DNA from: Stratiolaelaps scimitus
Taxonomy: Eukaryota; Arthropoda; Arachnida; Mesostigmata; Laelapidae
Length of the DNA stretch: 64,000 nt
Direction of reading: 5' to 3'
Assembly (NCBI GenBank): GCA_019614645.1
Contig: JABWDB010000010.1
Location: 10,000,001 to 10,064,000 of the forward strand
Position numbers and translations under genes: made by a program. The notes under the pieces were generated by a model. It saw only the letters and a program-made list of their open reading frames with translations, was not told the DNA's origin and searched no databases. Shown here in pieces: positions 49,670-62,100 of this stretch (its first letter is position 1; each line of letters starts with the position of its first letter).

Positions 49670-52473
49670 ATGTCTCGAGTATACGTCGCGGACGACAAAA
49701 AAGGTGTAACGGATAAAGTAACATCGCTCTTTGAGGAAGCACTTACCAAGCCACGCACAGGAGCTGAGGGATTCTTCACAGTGGGCTTATCCGGGGGGAG
49801 TGCTGTTGCCATCACTATACATGTCCTCAAGCAATTACATATTGATGGTAAGTATTTGTCCAAGCAGAATTAATATTGGATTTAAGAAGCAAAACAACAC
49901 ACTCGGAATATAGTCACAAATTTAAATAGTCAGTCTATCCTTAACCACGAGTTGGGCACTTCGCTCATGGCGGGCTCGAGCCAGCGACATAATCCATTCG
50001 GGCTCCAGGTAACGTGTCTAATCTTATGGATCCACCACCGCACAGTAAATTAATTGGGTTAAGTCAAATAATGAAGTGTTTTCCTGCAATGGAGCCTAAC
50101 TAAGTCTCTCGTTACTGTTAAACTATGTCTGTCTTCGGAATCTCCCAACGAAATTCGTAACATTCAAATTCTAAAATTGTACTGAATGTCTAATCTGAAG
50201 ATGTGTTTGTGCAAATAAGCCAAGGTCCATATTTTATATTAATTTAGGCCATTTTGTACACTACATGCACTTCAAATTTTTCGTCAAGATGAGTTGGCAA
50301 ACTGTAATAGTATCAAAATCTTGCAAAATGTTTAATTATATAACTAGTTTCTCATTAATACTCATGCGTAGAGTAATGAAGAACTTTATCGTCATGATTG
50401 TTCATTAAAGAGAGCGCTTTGGTCCACTTCGATACAAATCCGATACTATAATTTCAAGACCTGCCCAACATAAGTTACGTTGTATTTAATATTTCTAGCT
50501 TAATGAAAGTTCACTAACTCCAATATATTCTCATTTACGCTGATTATAATATTGTGATACCAGATTTCCAGAAATGGCGGTTCTTCTTCTGCGACGAGCG
50601 CGTGGTACCCTTCGAACACCCAGAGTCAACTTTTGGAGCCTTTCGATCGCTAATCTCTTCTGTTCCTGGTCTATCTGAAGCTTTCTTTGTACCAATCAAT
50701 CCTGCCTTACCTCTTGAAGACTGCGAAAGGGACTATGCTCTAAGGTTATACACTATTTTGCATTATTATAACTTTCTTAAATCACAATATGACATGCAGG
50801 ACTGTCGGACAACTGATATCATTCTGAGCTGACTAAACACCTCAATACAAGGTTTTGTCTGAGCGCATTTGGGTAAAATGCCGTTCTCACTTAAAATGGG
50901 GTCCAGCATCAGCCTTTTGCTTCATTTCATGAAGCTGACAGTTCATTACGGCTACATATTCTTCAGGGATAATACACAAGCGGGACTGGCTACAATTAGC
51001 CCTGGATCGCCAACCTGATTCTGTTCGCTAAAGATAAGAAATCTGCAATATTGGCCTTTAATATGGCTGAGTTATGTCTGATAATATAACACTGTAATAT
51101 GTTAGGAGGAATGGTTTGTCACCACTTCCTGCGCTATAAAACAATTGGGAATTCACGCTGATATAGACCTCTCCACGTGTAAGTGACCTAACAAGTTGAT
51201 GGAATGGACGAAACCAAAAAGTTACATGCAAATTTGCAGAATTAAAATAATTAACACAGCAACGGGTCCCATACGTGGCCCGATGGTAGGCTTATGGACC
51301 AAGGGAAGCGAATCTTTTTGGGAATAAATCTTAATTTTGTCTTTCAGATTGAAGCAATTCTTTCCCGGTCGAAAGGTGCCAGACCTAGATGTATGCGTAT
51401 TGGGAATGGGTCCGGATGGCCACACTTGTTCACTTTTCCCACATCACGACCTTCTCGTCGAATCAAAGCGATGGGTAGCCGCAATCGAAGACTCACCAAA
51501 ACCACCATTACAGAGGGTTACCTTCACGTTGCCGGTTCTCAACGCGGCCAAAAACGTTAGTGTCTGCCCTGAGCGGGCTTAATTAGGGCACGAATAGCAG
51601 AGAAATAGATGCGTGTGTCTTATGAACGCACATGAACCTAATGCAGAAACAGAGCAGACTTATCTGTATCTTTCAGAGCAGATTTATATGAAAGATACAG
51701 GAGTAGCCTACTGATAGAATGTCTAAGTCTGTTCTGTTCCTGCATTAGGTTTAGATGTGATGTTTAAAAAGGACTCATATCTCAGTGCCAAAATAATCAA
51801 GGGATTTTTTAAAGATGCTTCTTTCTTATTTTGGTTTTGTCTCACAATTGTTGTTTTAACTAACATACAAAATTTTGTAAACTTAAGTTTAATTGTGTTA
51901 CCGCATTGTAAGTTTAATAACAGATGCAAGGTCAGAGTATAAAACCAATTAGATATAATCGAGCAGAACTTTTTAAGTCACCTTTCGAATTCTAAAAGAC
52001 TATGCTGAGTTTTTATCTAAGCATGCTTCGATTCATATGTGCCCCGAGGTGTATTCAAACTTCACTTCCCAATAAAAGTTATCCAAAACAATGTTGATCA
52101 GTCAGGATATGTATGAGGTAATCTATATCTTGTCCTTGACAAGTCTCGTGATATATGCACGATCACACGTTCAGAAAATATTTCGTAGCCGATGAATTAA
52201 ATTGTGGAAGATATTGGTGTAGGCAGAGAGATACTTTCTCATTTTGTTACCCACATCTTATGAAAAGGCATGGTGATTTGGTAAGTCTTTTGCCTGTTTC
52301 AGGTAATTTTCATTGTAACTGGTGAGTCAAAGGCAGCAGCCCTCCGCGCGATTCTCTCAGGTTTACCAGATAACCCCGCGCTTCCAGCTTCATTAGTACA
52401 TCCCAACCCCGGTGTCTTGCATTGGGTTTGCGATAAACCTGCGGCTGCAGCGTACATGAAGGAACTTCTTTAG
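49670..52473 (+). CDS. PGLS: 6-phosphogluconolactonase
   Basis: Second enzyme of the oxidative pentose phosphate pathway, hydrolysing 6-phosphogluconolactone in the cytosol. Exons: 49670-49847, 50564-50744, 51348-51555, 52303-52473; phases 1, 2 and 0 agree and give 245 aa (human 258). Recognised motifs are GLSGGSA (39-45), [19 protein letters not shown] (64-82), [16 protein letters not shown], the [11 protein letters not shown] segment and [18 protein letters not shown] near the end. The SGGS, DER and GPDGHT segments line the active site in this family. No signal or targeting peptide is seen. The start is the first ATG in the open frame and matches the usual family N-terminus. Splice sites are canonical apart from a weak exon 2 donor (AAG|GTTATA) and a GTTAGT donor after exon 3. 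Confidence 0.95.
51635..51751. repeat. Nested foldback in PGLS intron 3
   Basis: The outer arms (AACCTAATGCAG... and ...CTGCATTAGGTT) enclose a second pair (CTGTATCTTTCA and TGAAAGATACAG). Together they form an imperfect hairpin with an internal bulge. It is probably a decayed MITE-like element. Confidence 0.6.
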
Positions 52474-53735
52474 ACAACGATTGAAAACATTATTGTGGCA
52501 CTGATAAAATTGGCCTCAAATTCTGGAAACATTTAATATTTAAATTACTTTCAAGTCACCGATTACTGGAAAAACGTATGGCTTCTCTTCTGATAAGTCC
52601 ACACACACTGTGACGGATGTTAGTTAGTCTAAGTGTGAAGACGTTTGAGTAAATCAACTATGTAACCTGAAGCGGGATAGCAACTCAGACACTACCAAGT
52701 ATGACTATGGGACATCATCTTGTTTTACTAATTAAGAATCTTTAGAGCTTCCGCACGATATTAAAGGGACGTGTCTTGCTTCCCCAATGCTGAGGGGCTT
52801 AAGAGTAAAGTATCGCATATTTTGGCACTCCAGCTCAAATCAGAACGCCATAAAGAAAAAAAAACTTAGTGCCGATAACGTGCGAATTCATACGAACAGC
52901 TCATAATTCAGGTATGAACACGTTAATTCTAGTATAGTGTAAATATAAGTCATATGCTAGAACAGAAAACTTAACTTTTTAACGATATATATATGTCTGT
53001 GTTGATGGTATCTAATGTGTCATAATGACACTAGATTCCTCTGTCATTAAGAACTAAAAGGCAGGAAATAATGCTACGATTTGCAATCATAGCTACTACT
53101 TTTCCTTTTATTAATCCTATATAATTTCAGTTTAATAAATACAAAAAGTATGTATACTAGCATGTAGCACTATCTGGAAAATTCAATTGCAGCTCCAAAA
53201 ACTGGCAGTTCCAGTAGGATATGAGTTTGAACCACTTCCATTTTTAAGTTACTTTCTCCAGAAACTATATTATGTATGCTATTATGGAGCAAAAATTTTG
53301 ACTAGGGATGATTCATTTCAATCCTTTTTTTGTTCTTTTTTGGGAAAAAGGATACTTCGGTCTCGTCTTGTCATAATTTACACTAAGCTAGTATTGTAGT
53401 CTATCGCGGAGATTTAGTCAGTCAACTATTTTTGTTTGAATACGTATGAGAACAATTCTATCAATTTACTCTATTGCACAGGTGGCAGCACAAAGATACT
53501 CGATAATCTTTGATTATTCTTTTCGTCTGCTTCCACTGCGTCGAGGCTTACATTTAAGTTCTGTTTAGCAACAAGATGTGTTCAATATGTTCCATAACTA
53601 TGGTTGTTAATGACTCCAAATTATATAAGCGCAAAGCACGATCTCTTATTCTTGTAAACGTAACCTAACACCAGGAAGATGCTGCTTTTCACTGAATCGT
53701 TTATAAATATTAATAGAGTCCTAACAGAATAATTT

Positions 53736-54130
53736 ATTAATTATGTAGTCGTTATACAAATCCAATTCCATTGTGTGTGTGTGAATGTGAATGATAAAGT
53801 TAAACATTTTTTGAATTTGCGAGTGGTCTTTAAACACTATGACGGCGTCGTTAATCGCGTAGTAAGTAACTAAATTATGTTGAGATGAAATCGCAGCACT
53901 TCTCCTCTCTATCTTGCATCAAACCTTAGCTCTATTCAATATTGCCAAATGGGGTTTCTAGTTCTGTCTAGAAAGACCCTTATACTATATCTAGGCCTAT
54001 AGTATAAAGGTCTTTAGTTTTCTACAAGGACTAAAACACAGAGTTATTTCCTGATTTAAATATTTTAGACTCTCCCCAGAAGTTGAAAGTTAGAGGAAAT
54101 GAAATCATTAAGTTGTATTTTGCCTAATTT
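53736..54130. repeat. Direct repeat copy 1, about 395 bp
   Basis: It begins ATTAATTATGTAGTCGTTA and ends TTTTGCCTAATTTT. It matches 54941-55353 along its whole length with only scattered differences. It contains a palindrome (CTATACTATATC-like arms around AGGCCT, about 53980-54016). No long open frame is present. Confidence 0.85.
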
Positions 54131-54940
54131 TTTCCTTGAACCAATGCTTGTTGCTAAAATTCTCTATTTGTCCTGGTGTGTTACTGATGTGTTTGACTAA
54201 TACGAGATATTTGGTACCCGATAATAAGGATTGGTCGCCTCCTTATATCGAGTTACGAAAGGTATAATAAATAATGCTCCAAGTGGCCTTACGGGTTAAA
54301 GCGATATCCGATTAAAATTCGCTTCCTCGTACACAAGATGTGATAATAATAACAACAACAATCTTTATCGAAGATGAGATCATATGAGCACATGACACTA
54401 AGAAAAATAAACTATATATTTTCACGTTGATATCTCGATGTTTTCAATTTACTATGTTACTGCAAATATATTTCTATTGCAACATAAAAAATCAGTGCGT
54501 ATGTCTCACTGGTATTCTGCCCAGGCCGTGGAATGCAAATGAGAGATGCCATCCCATACCTAGACAAAGTAGTTAAAAGATACTTAACTTCCAATAAAAA
54601 CGTACATCCCAATATCTAAATACTCGTCAGCACTCTCCTCAATCGACAACCTTCTCAACCTGCCGAAAGTGACAATAATTAAATAGCCAAGGCACAACGC
54701 GTAGTTTCATTAGAGCATAGCAAATGCAGTGGGCAATGTGTTGCTTGATGCAACAAGGATGTTATCGCTGGACATTGGCGCCGGGAGCATTTTTCGAAAA
54801 TAGTAAATATATATTAAAATTACTACCGTTTTGAGATAACATCCTGTTTTAAAGCTACTGTGCCCTTCCTGAGTGGATGCGATTCAACAATAACAATAAT
54901 TCCCTTTTGGAAACCAAGCATGCCTAAATCAGTCCATTGG

Positions 54941-55353
54941 ATTAATTATGTAGTCGTTACACAAATCCAATTCCATTGTGTGTGTGTGTGTGTGTGTGTG
55001 TGAATGTGTATGATAGAGTTAAACATTTTTGGAATTTGCGAGTGGCCTTTAAACACTATGACGGCGCCGTTAATGGCGATAGTAGTAAGTGAATAAATTA
55101 TGTTGAGATGAAATCGCAGCACTTCTCCTCTCTATCTTGCATCAAATCTTAGCTCCATACAATATTGGCAAAATGGGGTTTCTAGTTCTGCCTAGAAAGA
55201 CCCTTATACTATATCTAGGCCTATAGTATTAAGGTCTTTAGTTTTCTACAAGGACTAAAACACAGGTATTTCCTGATTTAAATATTTTATACTCTCCCCA
55301 GAAGTTGAAAGTTAGAGGAAATGAAATCATTAAGTTGTATTTTGCCTAATTTT
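54941..55353. repeat. Direct repeat copy 2, about 413 bp
   Basis: Same orientation as copy 1. It is longer mainly because its GT run has expanded (about 54977-55001). The two copies flank about 810 bp of unrelated sequence, a layout like a TRIM or small LTR element, or a local duplication. Confidence 0.85.
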
Positions 55354-56188
55354 GATGATTTTGAAAAAATAGGGTAATGTATATTTTTCTCGAAATATAT
55401 GTAGTATCTAATATCTTGAGAGTAACGCACGTGCGATGTAAATATTCGGAAACACAGTAATGCGTTCTTTTTTCTTCTCTTATAAGCAATCCGCTTTGCG
55501 CAATACAACTTTATTTATCGAAGAACCAAGGTGCCACGTTTATTATCTAAAGGAATCCGTTTCATGATTAGCGTGGCCTGTAAGGCTGCTAGGTGTTGAT
55601 GGTGGTTTTAGACCTGCCAAATAAATAACTTTTTTTATAGTTCTGCTTGGTGCATCCGAGACGATTCCATGAATGGAGTCCATTCAACCAGACTTAGAAA
55701 GAATCTACTTCCTAAAAACGAACCTGATCTGAACTTTACAGATTTTTTTCGGAAATTTTAGATCGCTTTTGCGAAATTTCACATCAGCTTAATTCCAACT
55801 TATTGCAATGTCTATCCACATCTCAATGCCTGGACAATTCTAACTATGTAATTATTACTCATATTTCAATTGATAACAAACACATGTGAGGTGCATAGCA
55901 ACGTGCACAGTCTTCCAATTTATACATAGTAAAAGTACTGAAGAAAGACCAACACTATTAACGATTAAAACAACAAAAACCTACATACGTTTAAATTAGG
56001 CCTGGAAACTTGACACTAGTGAATTAGACATCCTTCCTATGCTTCACGATATATAATATTATCCGCAGAGGCGGAATCGTTCACCAGAAGCTGTAAAAAC
56101 GGTTTCCTTTTCAAAAATTTACTTCGAGTAAGTTACTTGAAGCACTGCTACTCCTTGAATGTCTTGTTGTAGTAATGCAGTGCTGTAT

Positions 56189-59100
56189 TTACTCTGTGTT
56201 GAGGATTAGTTGATTGAGATTTAGAGTAATTATTCGGTCCTGAATATCTGCCACGAGGGAACGCATCAGGTCTGTGTCTGTCGCTGTCGTGAAGTGACTG
56301 AAATATCCCAAAGTCAAAAATATCGCATTCAGAGAGCTGTTCAAATTTCGTTTTGACTTAAATAATATTATTATTTCCTTACGAGGGACTCACTTGTCGA
56401 GTTAAGTAAAAACGTTACAATTTATTGCCTACGTCGCATTTTCTGTTTTTTTGATAAATTATTATAAACAGTAATCATTTCTCCTCGTGCATAGGAATAT
56501 CTCTATTCCGAAGATATCGAAAGCACGTTACAAAACCACAAATAAATTTGCGCAGAACCTGCCACTATCTAGTTTGAAGTGAGTCTGAAAAATTGCATGA
56601 TTGTCTTCTCTTCTTTTCCAAACTGGTTTGTTAAGAGAAGTTGATCTTCTCCAGTTATCTTGTGATCTGCCTCATCAGCACTTTACCCATGATTTGCTAG
56701 CAAGCACGCTAATTGGTCTGTACCAGGAGGGGTCAGTCCTGTTCTGCTGTATTATCTTATTGCCCCTCTGAGCAGATAATGACTTTTATCTTCTAATTAG
56801 TATTTTCATTGTATTATAGGTACAATGGGCCGGGGACCGTGCAAATCGATAAAGTAAAATGCACGTATACACGTCAAAGCAGCCATTAGGAGTTTGGAAC
56901 TATCTGGTGAAGCATACCATAATATAATCTATATTTATAACGTAAATTTATTGTCTCTTCTGAACCCGACTGCATGAGTATCCATACTATCAGCTCCTTT
57001 GTGGGTTAACTTTGTGCAACATTCAAATCCTAATTTCTCTCTGCCTCGCCAGCCAACATGTGACGTAAATAGGCAATGTACGGGTGAGGACATGTAGGAC
57101 ATGCGCAGAGGACATATATACACATTTGATTGACGATCCCTCGATGCTCATTCAGGAAATAGTTTTACGAAGCTAAACCAAACAGTGCGGTACCCGTAGC
57201 CTGAGGCAATATATCATATCATAATCAAATGTTTATTCTCGGAACTGCAATATACATACATATGCTTAAGTTCTCGGTAAAAAAAGAGAAAGTAAAAAGG
57301 TTGTAAAAAAAAGTAAAAAGGTTGATTGCACCTCGTTTGGCTATTGCCATTTGACACAAATGTATGACCTCAACGCAGTCGAGCAGAATTTGAAGTCAAA
57401 CAGCCAATACAATATGTACATATATACACCACATCCACTGTGTATGTTGGTATTAGTAAATCATCGAAATAATCACAAGTTAGTTCCTGTTGCCGTCTTA
57501 AGCACACGCGAATTAACACGCATTATATACCTATCATATATACCTATCATATGTTAATGAGCTTCTAAAATCCATCGAAGAAAATGAACATCATAACATT
57601 TATATAAAGCTTCGTCGAGCTCCTCTTGCCAAATGTGTGCGCGGGACACGGGATCAATCAACGGCATTTGAATGAAAGATTAACGAAGAAATTGCCGAAC
57701 GTACGAGAGCGATTAGAATGGCGATGTGCTTTACATATTAGGTTGGTTAATAAGTTCCCGCGCGTTTTGCTTAAGGAATAACACAGCCTTTCTGAGCACA
57801 CAATATAAACCATTTAATTTATGATGTACTCTCCGCCACAATTTACAACCTCCTCTCACATCTCAGACAATAGTTTGATACCGGCTCGCCAGAAGTTTTC
57901 ACCTTTGCTCGCGAGGAAGTTCTCCCAATCAATCACTTGGAGAGCTTCCTTGACGATTTTAGCGGTGTGGGGCCTGGCATTATCGTGCAGTAGCATGACT
58001 TGGCCGTGTTTCTCGAGTCTTTTCTCGCGCATAGCTTGATGTACTTGGTACAACTGGGCTATATAAACCTCCATGTTGATTGAACGGTATATAGAACTAA
58101 ACACGGAGAAGGCGAAAGTGGAAAGGGAAACGGCCAACGAGAGCTCGGGAACTTATGAACCAACCTAATACATCAGGATCACATGAAACGAGGGGCGTCA
58201 AATCCTCGAGTGGACCAAAGCACGTCTAGCAGGGAGGAAAATCCGACTGATTGGGTAAGCATCCGCCACTCCTGGTAAGTAGAACTGTTACACGACATAA
58301 GTAGGTCTGGTACAGTACTGTGACAAATAACTCAATCGTGAGGCCTGAGGCATGACGTATTATGCGTCATCAAAAAAAATCCTGTATACTTACAGAGTCT
58401 ACATATGAATTTCAAAGATGCGAAATATATATGAAATACATATTATATAAAAATGAGCTGTCAGAGGAAATCCTATATACTTCACATCAGCTCTATGAAT
58501 TTGAAAGATGTCCGAGGTCACGCCTAACCAAGGTCAGTGTCTTATTTGGACTTATATTCTTAAAAAAACTGAATACGAGGAGATATTCTATGTCAGGTCC
58601 TGCTCAACCTGATTTGAAACCAACCATACACTTATCGAATCACAATTTGTTTAGAGATAAATATCCAGTAGAATTGAAAATAGACGCTTGGTGAAAAAGG
58701 GGACTTATCTAAACCGCATTATGACTCCAACGATAGGAAACCATACTAACCTCGGTAGTAATTTTGACATAAAGTATATAAAGACAAAAACTTCAGACAA
58801 GCAGATACTATCTCTAGACTAATCATGCACCAACGGGAAGCTAGGATTCCCGAATCCCTTGTAGTAGTGAGTATGGAAGATCAAATGACGGAAGTTAAAC
58901 TCAAGACAATGACCCACTCCCCAGTGAAGGTGACAATAATATATTTAGTCGACAAAAGTGTAAGTGAATACCGTATCGATCCGTATGTGCCCTGTGAGAT
59001 TCGAACCGGAGACCATATGGTCCCCCGCGTTACCCTTCGCCATCCCGGTGGACTTGCAACACTAACATGAAGCTTATCGCCTGTTCTTACATTTATTGGC

Positions 59101-62100
59101 TCGCCCACCACACACCAACATAATTTTTTAGTAAAAGGATGTCAAATATGCATAGAAGATTCTAATAGTACTCCAATAGCCCCCATTCAGCCATGGCATA
59201 AAGCTAAACAACCGTCCGACCGCACGCGCCTTGGTTTTGCAGCCCCAATTGGTGACACGATGTTTCTAGTATTATAAGAGCAGATGCATTCTCAACGATT
59301 ATTATTTTCATCATTCTCATCGGTATTATTTTTCGACGACCTTATATAGAGTAAATCACGGTACGTTTTAAGGGAAAATGTCGGTCGTCGGAATACACGA
59401 TTTTTCTTCCATACTTAGAATCGAGCACATTATTCCGTAGAGTAATCCTTACCAGTAAAAGGCTTTCTTACGAGCCCTTTGTCTGAACATATCGAGGATA
59501 AAATTTTGTACATCCTCGACATCCAGCGGGTTTCCCGCGAACATTGGAAAATAGTGGCGTATATTTCTCTGTTGAATAATCACCTTTATCAAACATAAGA
59601 ACATCATATGACGAATCAATTTAGAACAGTGCCACTATTATATACAAGTCTTTATACACATTGTCATAAGAAAATCAACGTTATTAAAAGATACTAAGAA
59701 GGATTTAGGACGAATTCATCTAGGTGAAGTTACGTGCCTCTATTGAGTCAAGTAGTTAGTAGCCTATTCTGAGCCAGTGTATCTAAATATCGGCTTAGCA
59801 CATAACATAAAGGAATATCGATAATATAATATTAATTATTTATCTTATTAACTATCTATAATACAAATTATTTATCTTATTAACTATCTATAATACAAAT
59901 TATTTATCTTATTAACTATCTATAATACAAATTATTTATCTTATTAACTATCTATAATACAAATTATTTATTTTATTAACAGACCTAGAGTCCTAGCTTA
60001 ATGGTCAAGCTCCATTTTTGATAAGCGTTATAGTGCGATTGATTTTGCAACAGTAGATAGCTGAGGGCTGCGTTTATGATCTGTATCTGCGAATCGGTTG
60101 ATTCCTTTTTGCGGTGAGCATATTATCATCAGTAAGTGGCCCGCCATCAATTGTTAGCATTAGTTACTTGACCCGTCTTGAAACACGGACAGAGGGAACA
60201 TTATTTGGTTCATTCGCATTTAAGGTTCATTTTGCATATTCTCTAATTAAATTCCGTTTTATATGATAATTTGTATGAAACGAAAATACATAGGAACTTA
60301 AATTCCAGTGGAACACCAATGCAGAGTAATTTCTACTCTAAAATGGTTTGTTTAAACTCACCGGAAGTGTTTTCATAGTTACCTTTTCAATAAGTAGATC
60401 TAGCTTGTTTAGGAAGAGAATAACGCAACTACTTTGGAAAGCTTTCTCCTTAACAATCCAAGCAAACGTTCTTAAAGACTCTTCTAAACGATTGACTGAA
60501 GAATTCTCCGCTAACACCTGGACAATCACATAACACAAGTTAAATGTCTTTAAAATTTACAATTTTTAGCTATATATTCATTACAATGGCGACAGTGTTA
60601 ACCTTTGTTACTAGTATATGCATCAACCATTGAAGCATTGCAAAATTGCAGTTCCGTTAATAAAGCATAACTTGAGTTTAATTGAATTGCCTTTGTCGAT
60701 TCCTAAATTAACAACTTTTCCGGGCTGACCCACAGCCAATATTTAACATCGACAGCACTGCTTTCGGCAATTCTTCATGAGACGAACCCCTTTAAACTCA
60801 AGTGTGCAACGGTGGGAGTCGACCTTCAAATTGTACTATTTTTTAATAAAAATCAAATACTTTTTTTAACCAAAAGGTGCGATTTTTAATTAGACATATA
60901 TATTTGGTATGACCCAATTCATCTTTCAGTATGATACAGCAACGACATAGGATAAGCAAAATTGTGTTGATTCAGTCAATAAAATCGTGGGAGCCGAGAA
61001 GGAAGGTTAGTCAGACCAATTTTAGAAATATGTGCAGGTATCCGGGTCCCTTTTGCCCTTCGCCTGCAAATATAATCAGAGAATAGAGTGCGTCCTTGCA
61101 TACTAAAAATTAAAAAACTTTGTGATTTGAGTGATATCATTTCTGGAGTCCTGTCAGTTGCCTCTGCCAACCCCTCTAATATTTGGCCCAAAAATTTGGT
61201 TTTGGTGTAAAAGATTGGACAAAAATATCGAATTTAAATGCTTTAAATGTGTTTCAGGATATGTGAATTAGTCACCTGATCAAATTCAGAGCAAGGAGCG
61301 AGGAATAAAACCGCGTGAACACCGTGGAACACTGTTCGCCTATAATACAGAAATATTCCGCGATATTAATCATTAGAGTTCAAGTTTAGTCCCCATTGGT
61401 AACCGCTTCTATATATTTTTTTATTATTAACACTAGCTGGATCAAGATGTGTATTCTTCGTAAATGCTTCCTGTGATCTTAATGTATAGAAAACAATTTT
61501 CCCGCTGACGCACTGTATATAGTGTTACATCTAACAAAGTCATACATATTAAATAAGATGCGTTAAATCAGTCATGTATGAATAGCTTATACATATATAT
61601 AATTGGCGGGCTAAAATGGGTACGAGTGACAAGGTCAAATTGACTGGTGTTCAACTGCGAAGCGCCGGAGCAAAACTTGCGCTACAGGTTGGGCGAAGAA
61701 CACGACCTAGCAACTTTTGGCCAACCCTTGAAGTAAGCCAAAAGTCATGTGGTGGTTTCGCTGCTGACTATTCGCCATTCTGTTGATTTGCATGGGCGCT
61801 AACCAAAGATGTCGTCCATTCCGTTGACCGCCCACATCGATAAAGCGAAACGGGACTGTGCCGCTACCCATCGGGCGGGGAATGTTCACTGTCATCTCCT
61901 GAAAAAACCGGTTAACTAGTAACAGTATATAGAAATATTTATTGGATTCTGTCCGTATCTGCAGTTCGGTAGGTTATCATAGATTTAGATAATAGTATTA
62001 ACACCACTACGAGTTTATCTGTTCTATTAAAAATCGTGATAAGAAGGAATATAAAAGCCAAGTTAAGTATATTGATACGATATCGACTGTAAGACTAAAC

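Larger units (their letters stand above)
52474..56188. other. Intergenic between PGLS and the G alpha gene
   Basis: No coding exon is supported. The main content is the direct-repeat pair described below, a GT microsatellite inside its second copy, and AT-rich unique DNA. Confidence 0.5.

Noticed and set aside
61804..61898. Tryptophan as the residue after GGQRNGRHL in G alpha
   Set aside because: Direct read-through gives a Trp, but the splice donor falls inside that codon. The next exon (61276-61339) starts with G, which does restore Trp here. At the later junction (59453/56297) the same reasoning gives Cys, not Trp.
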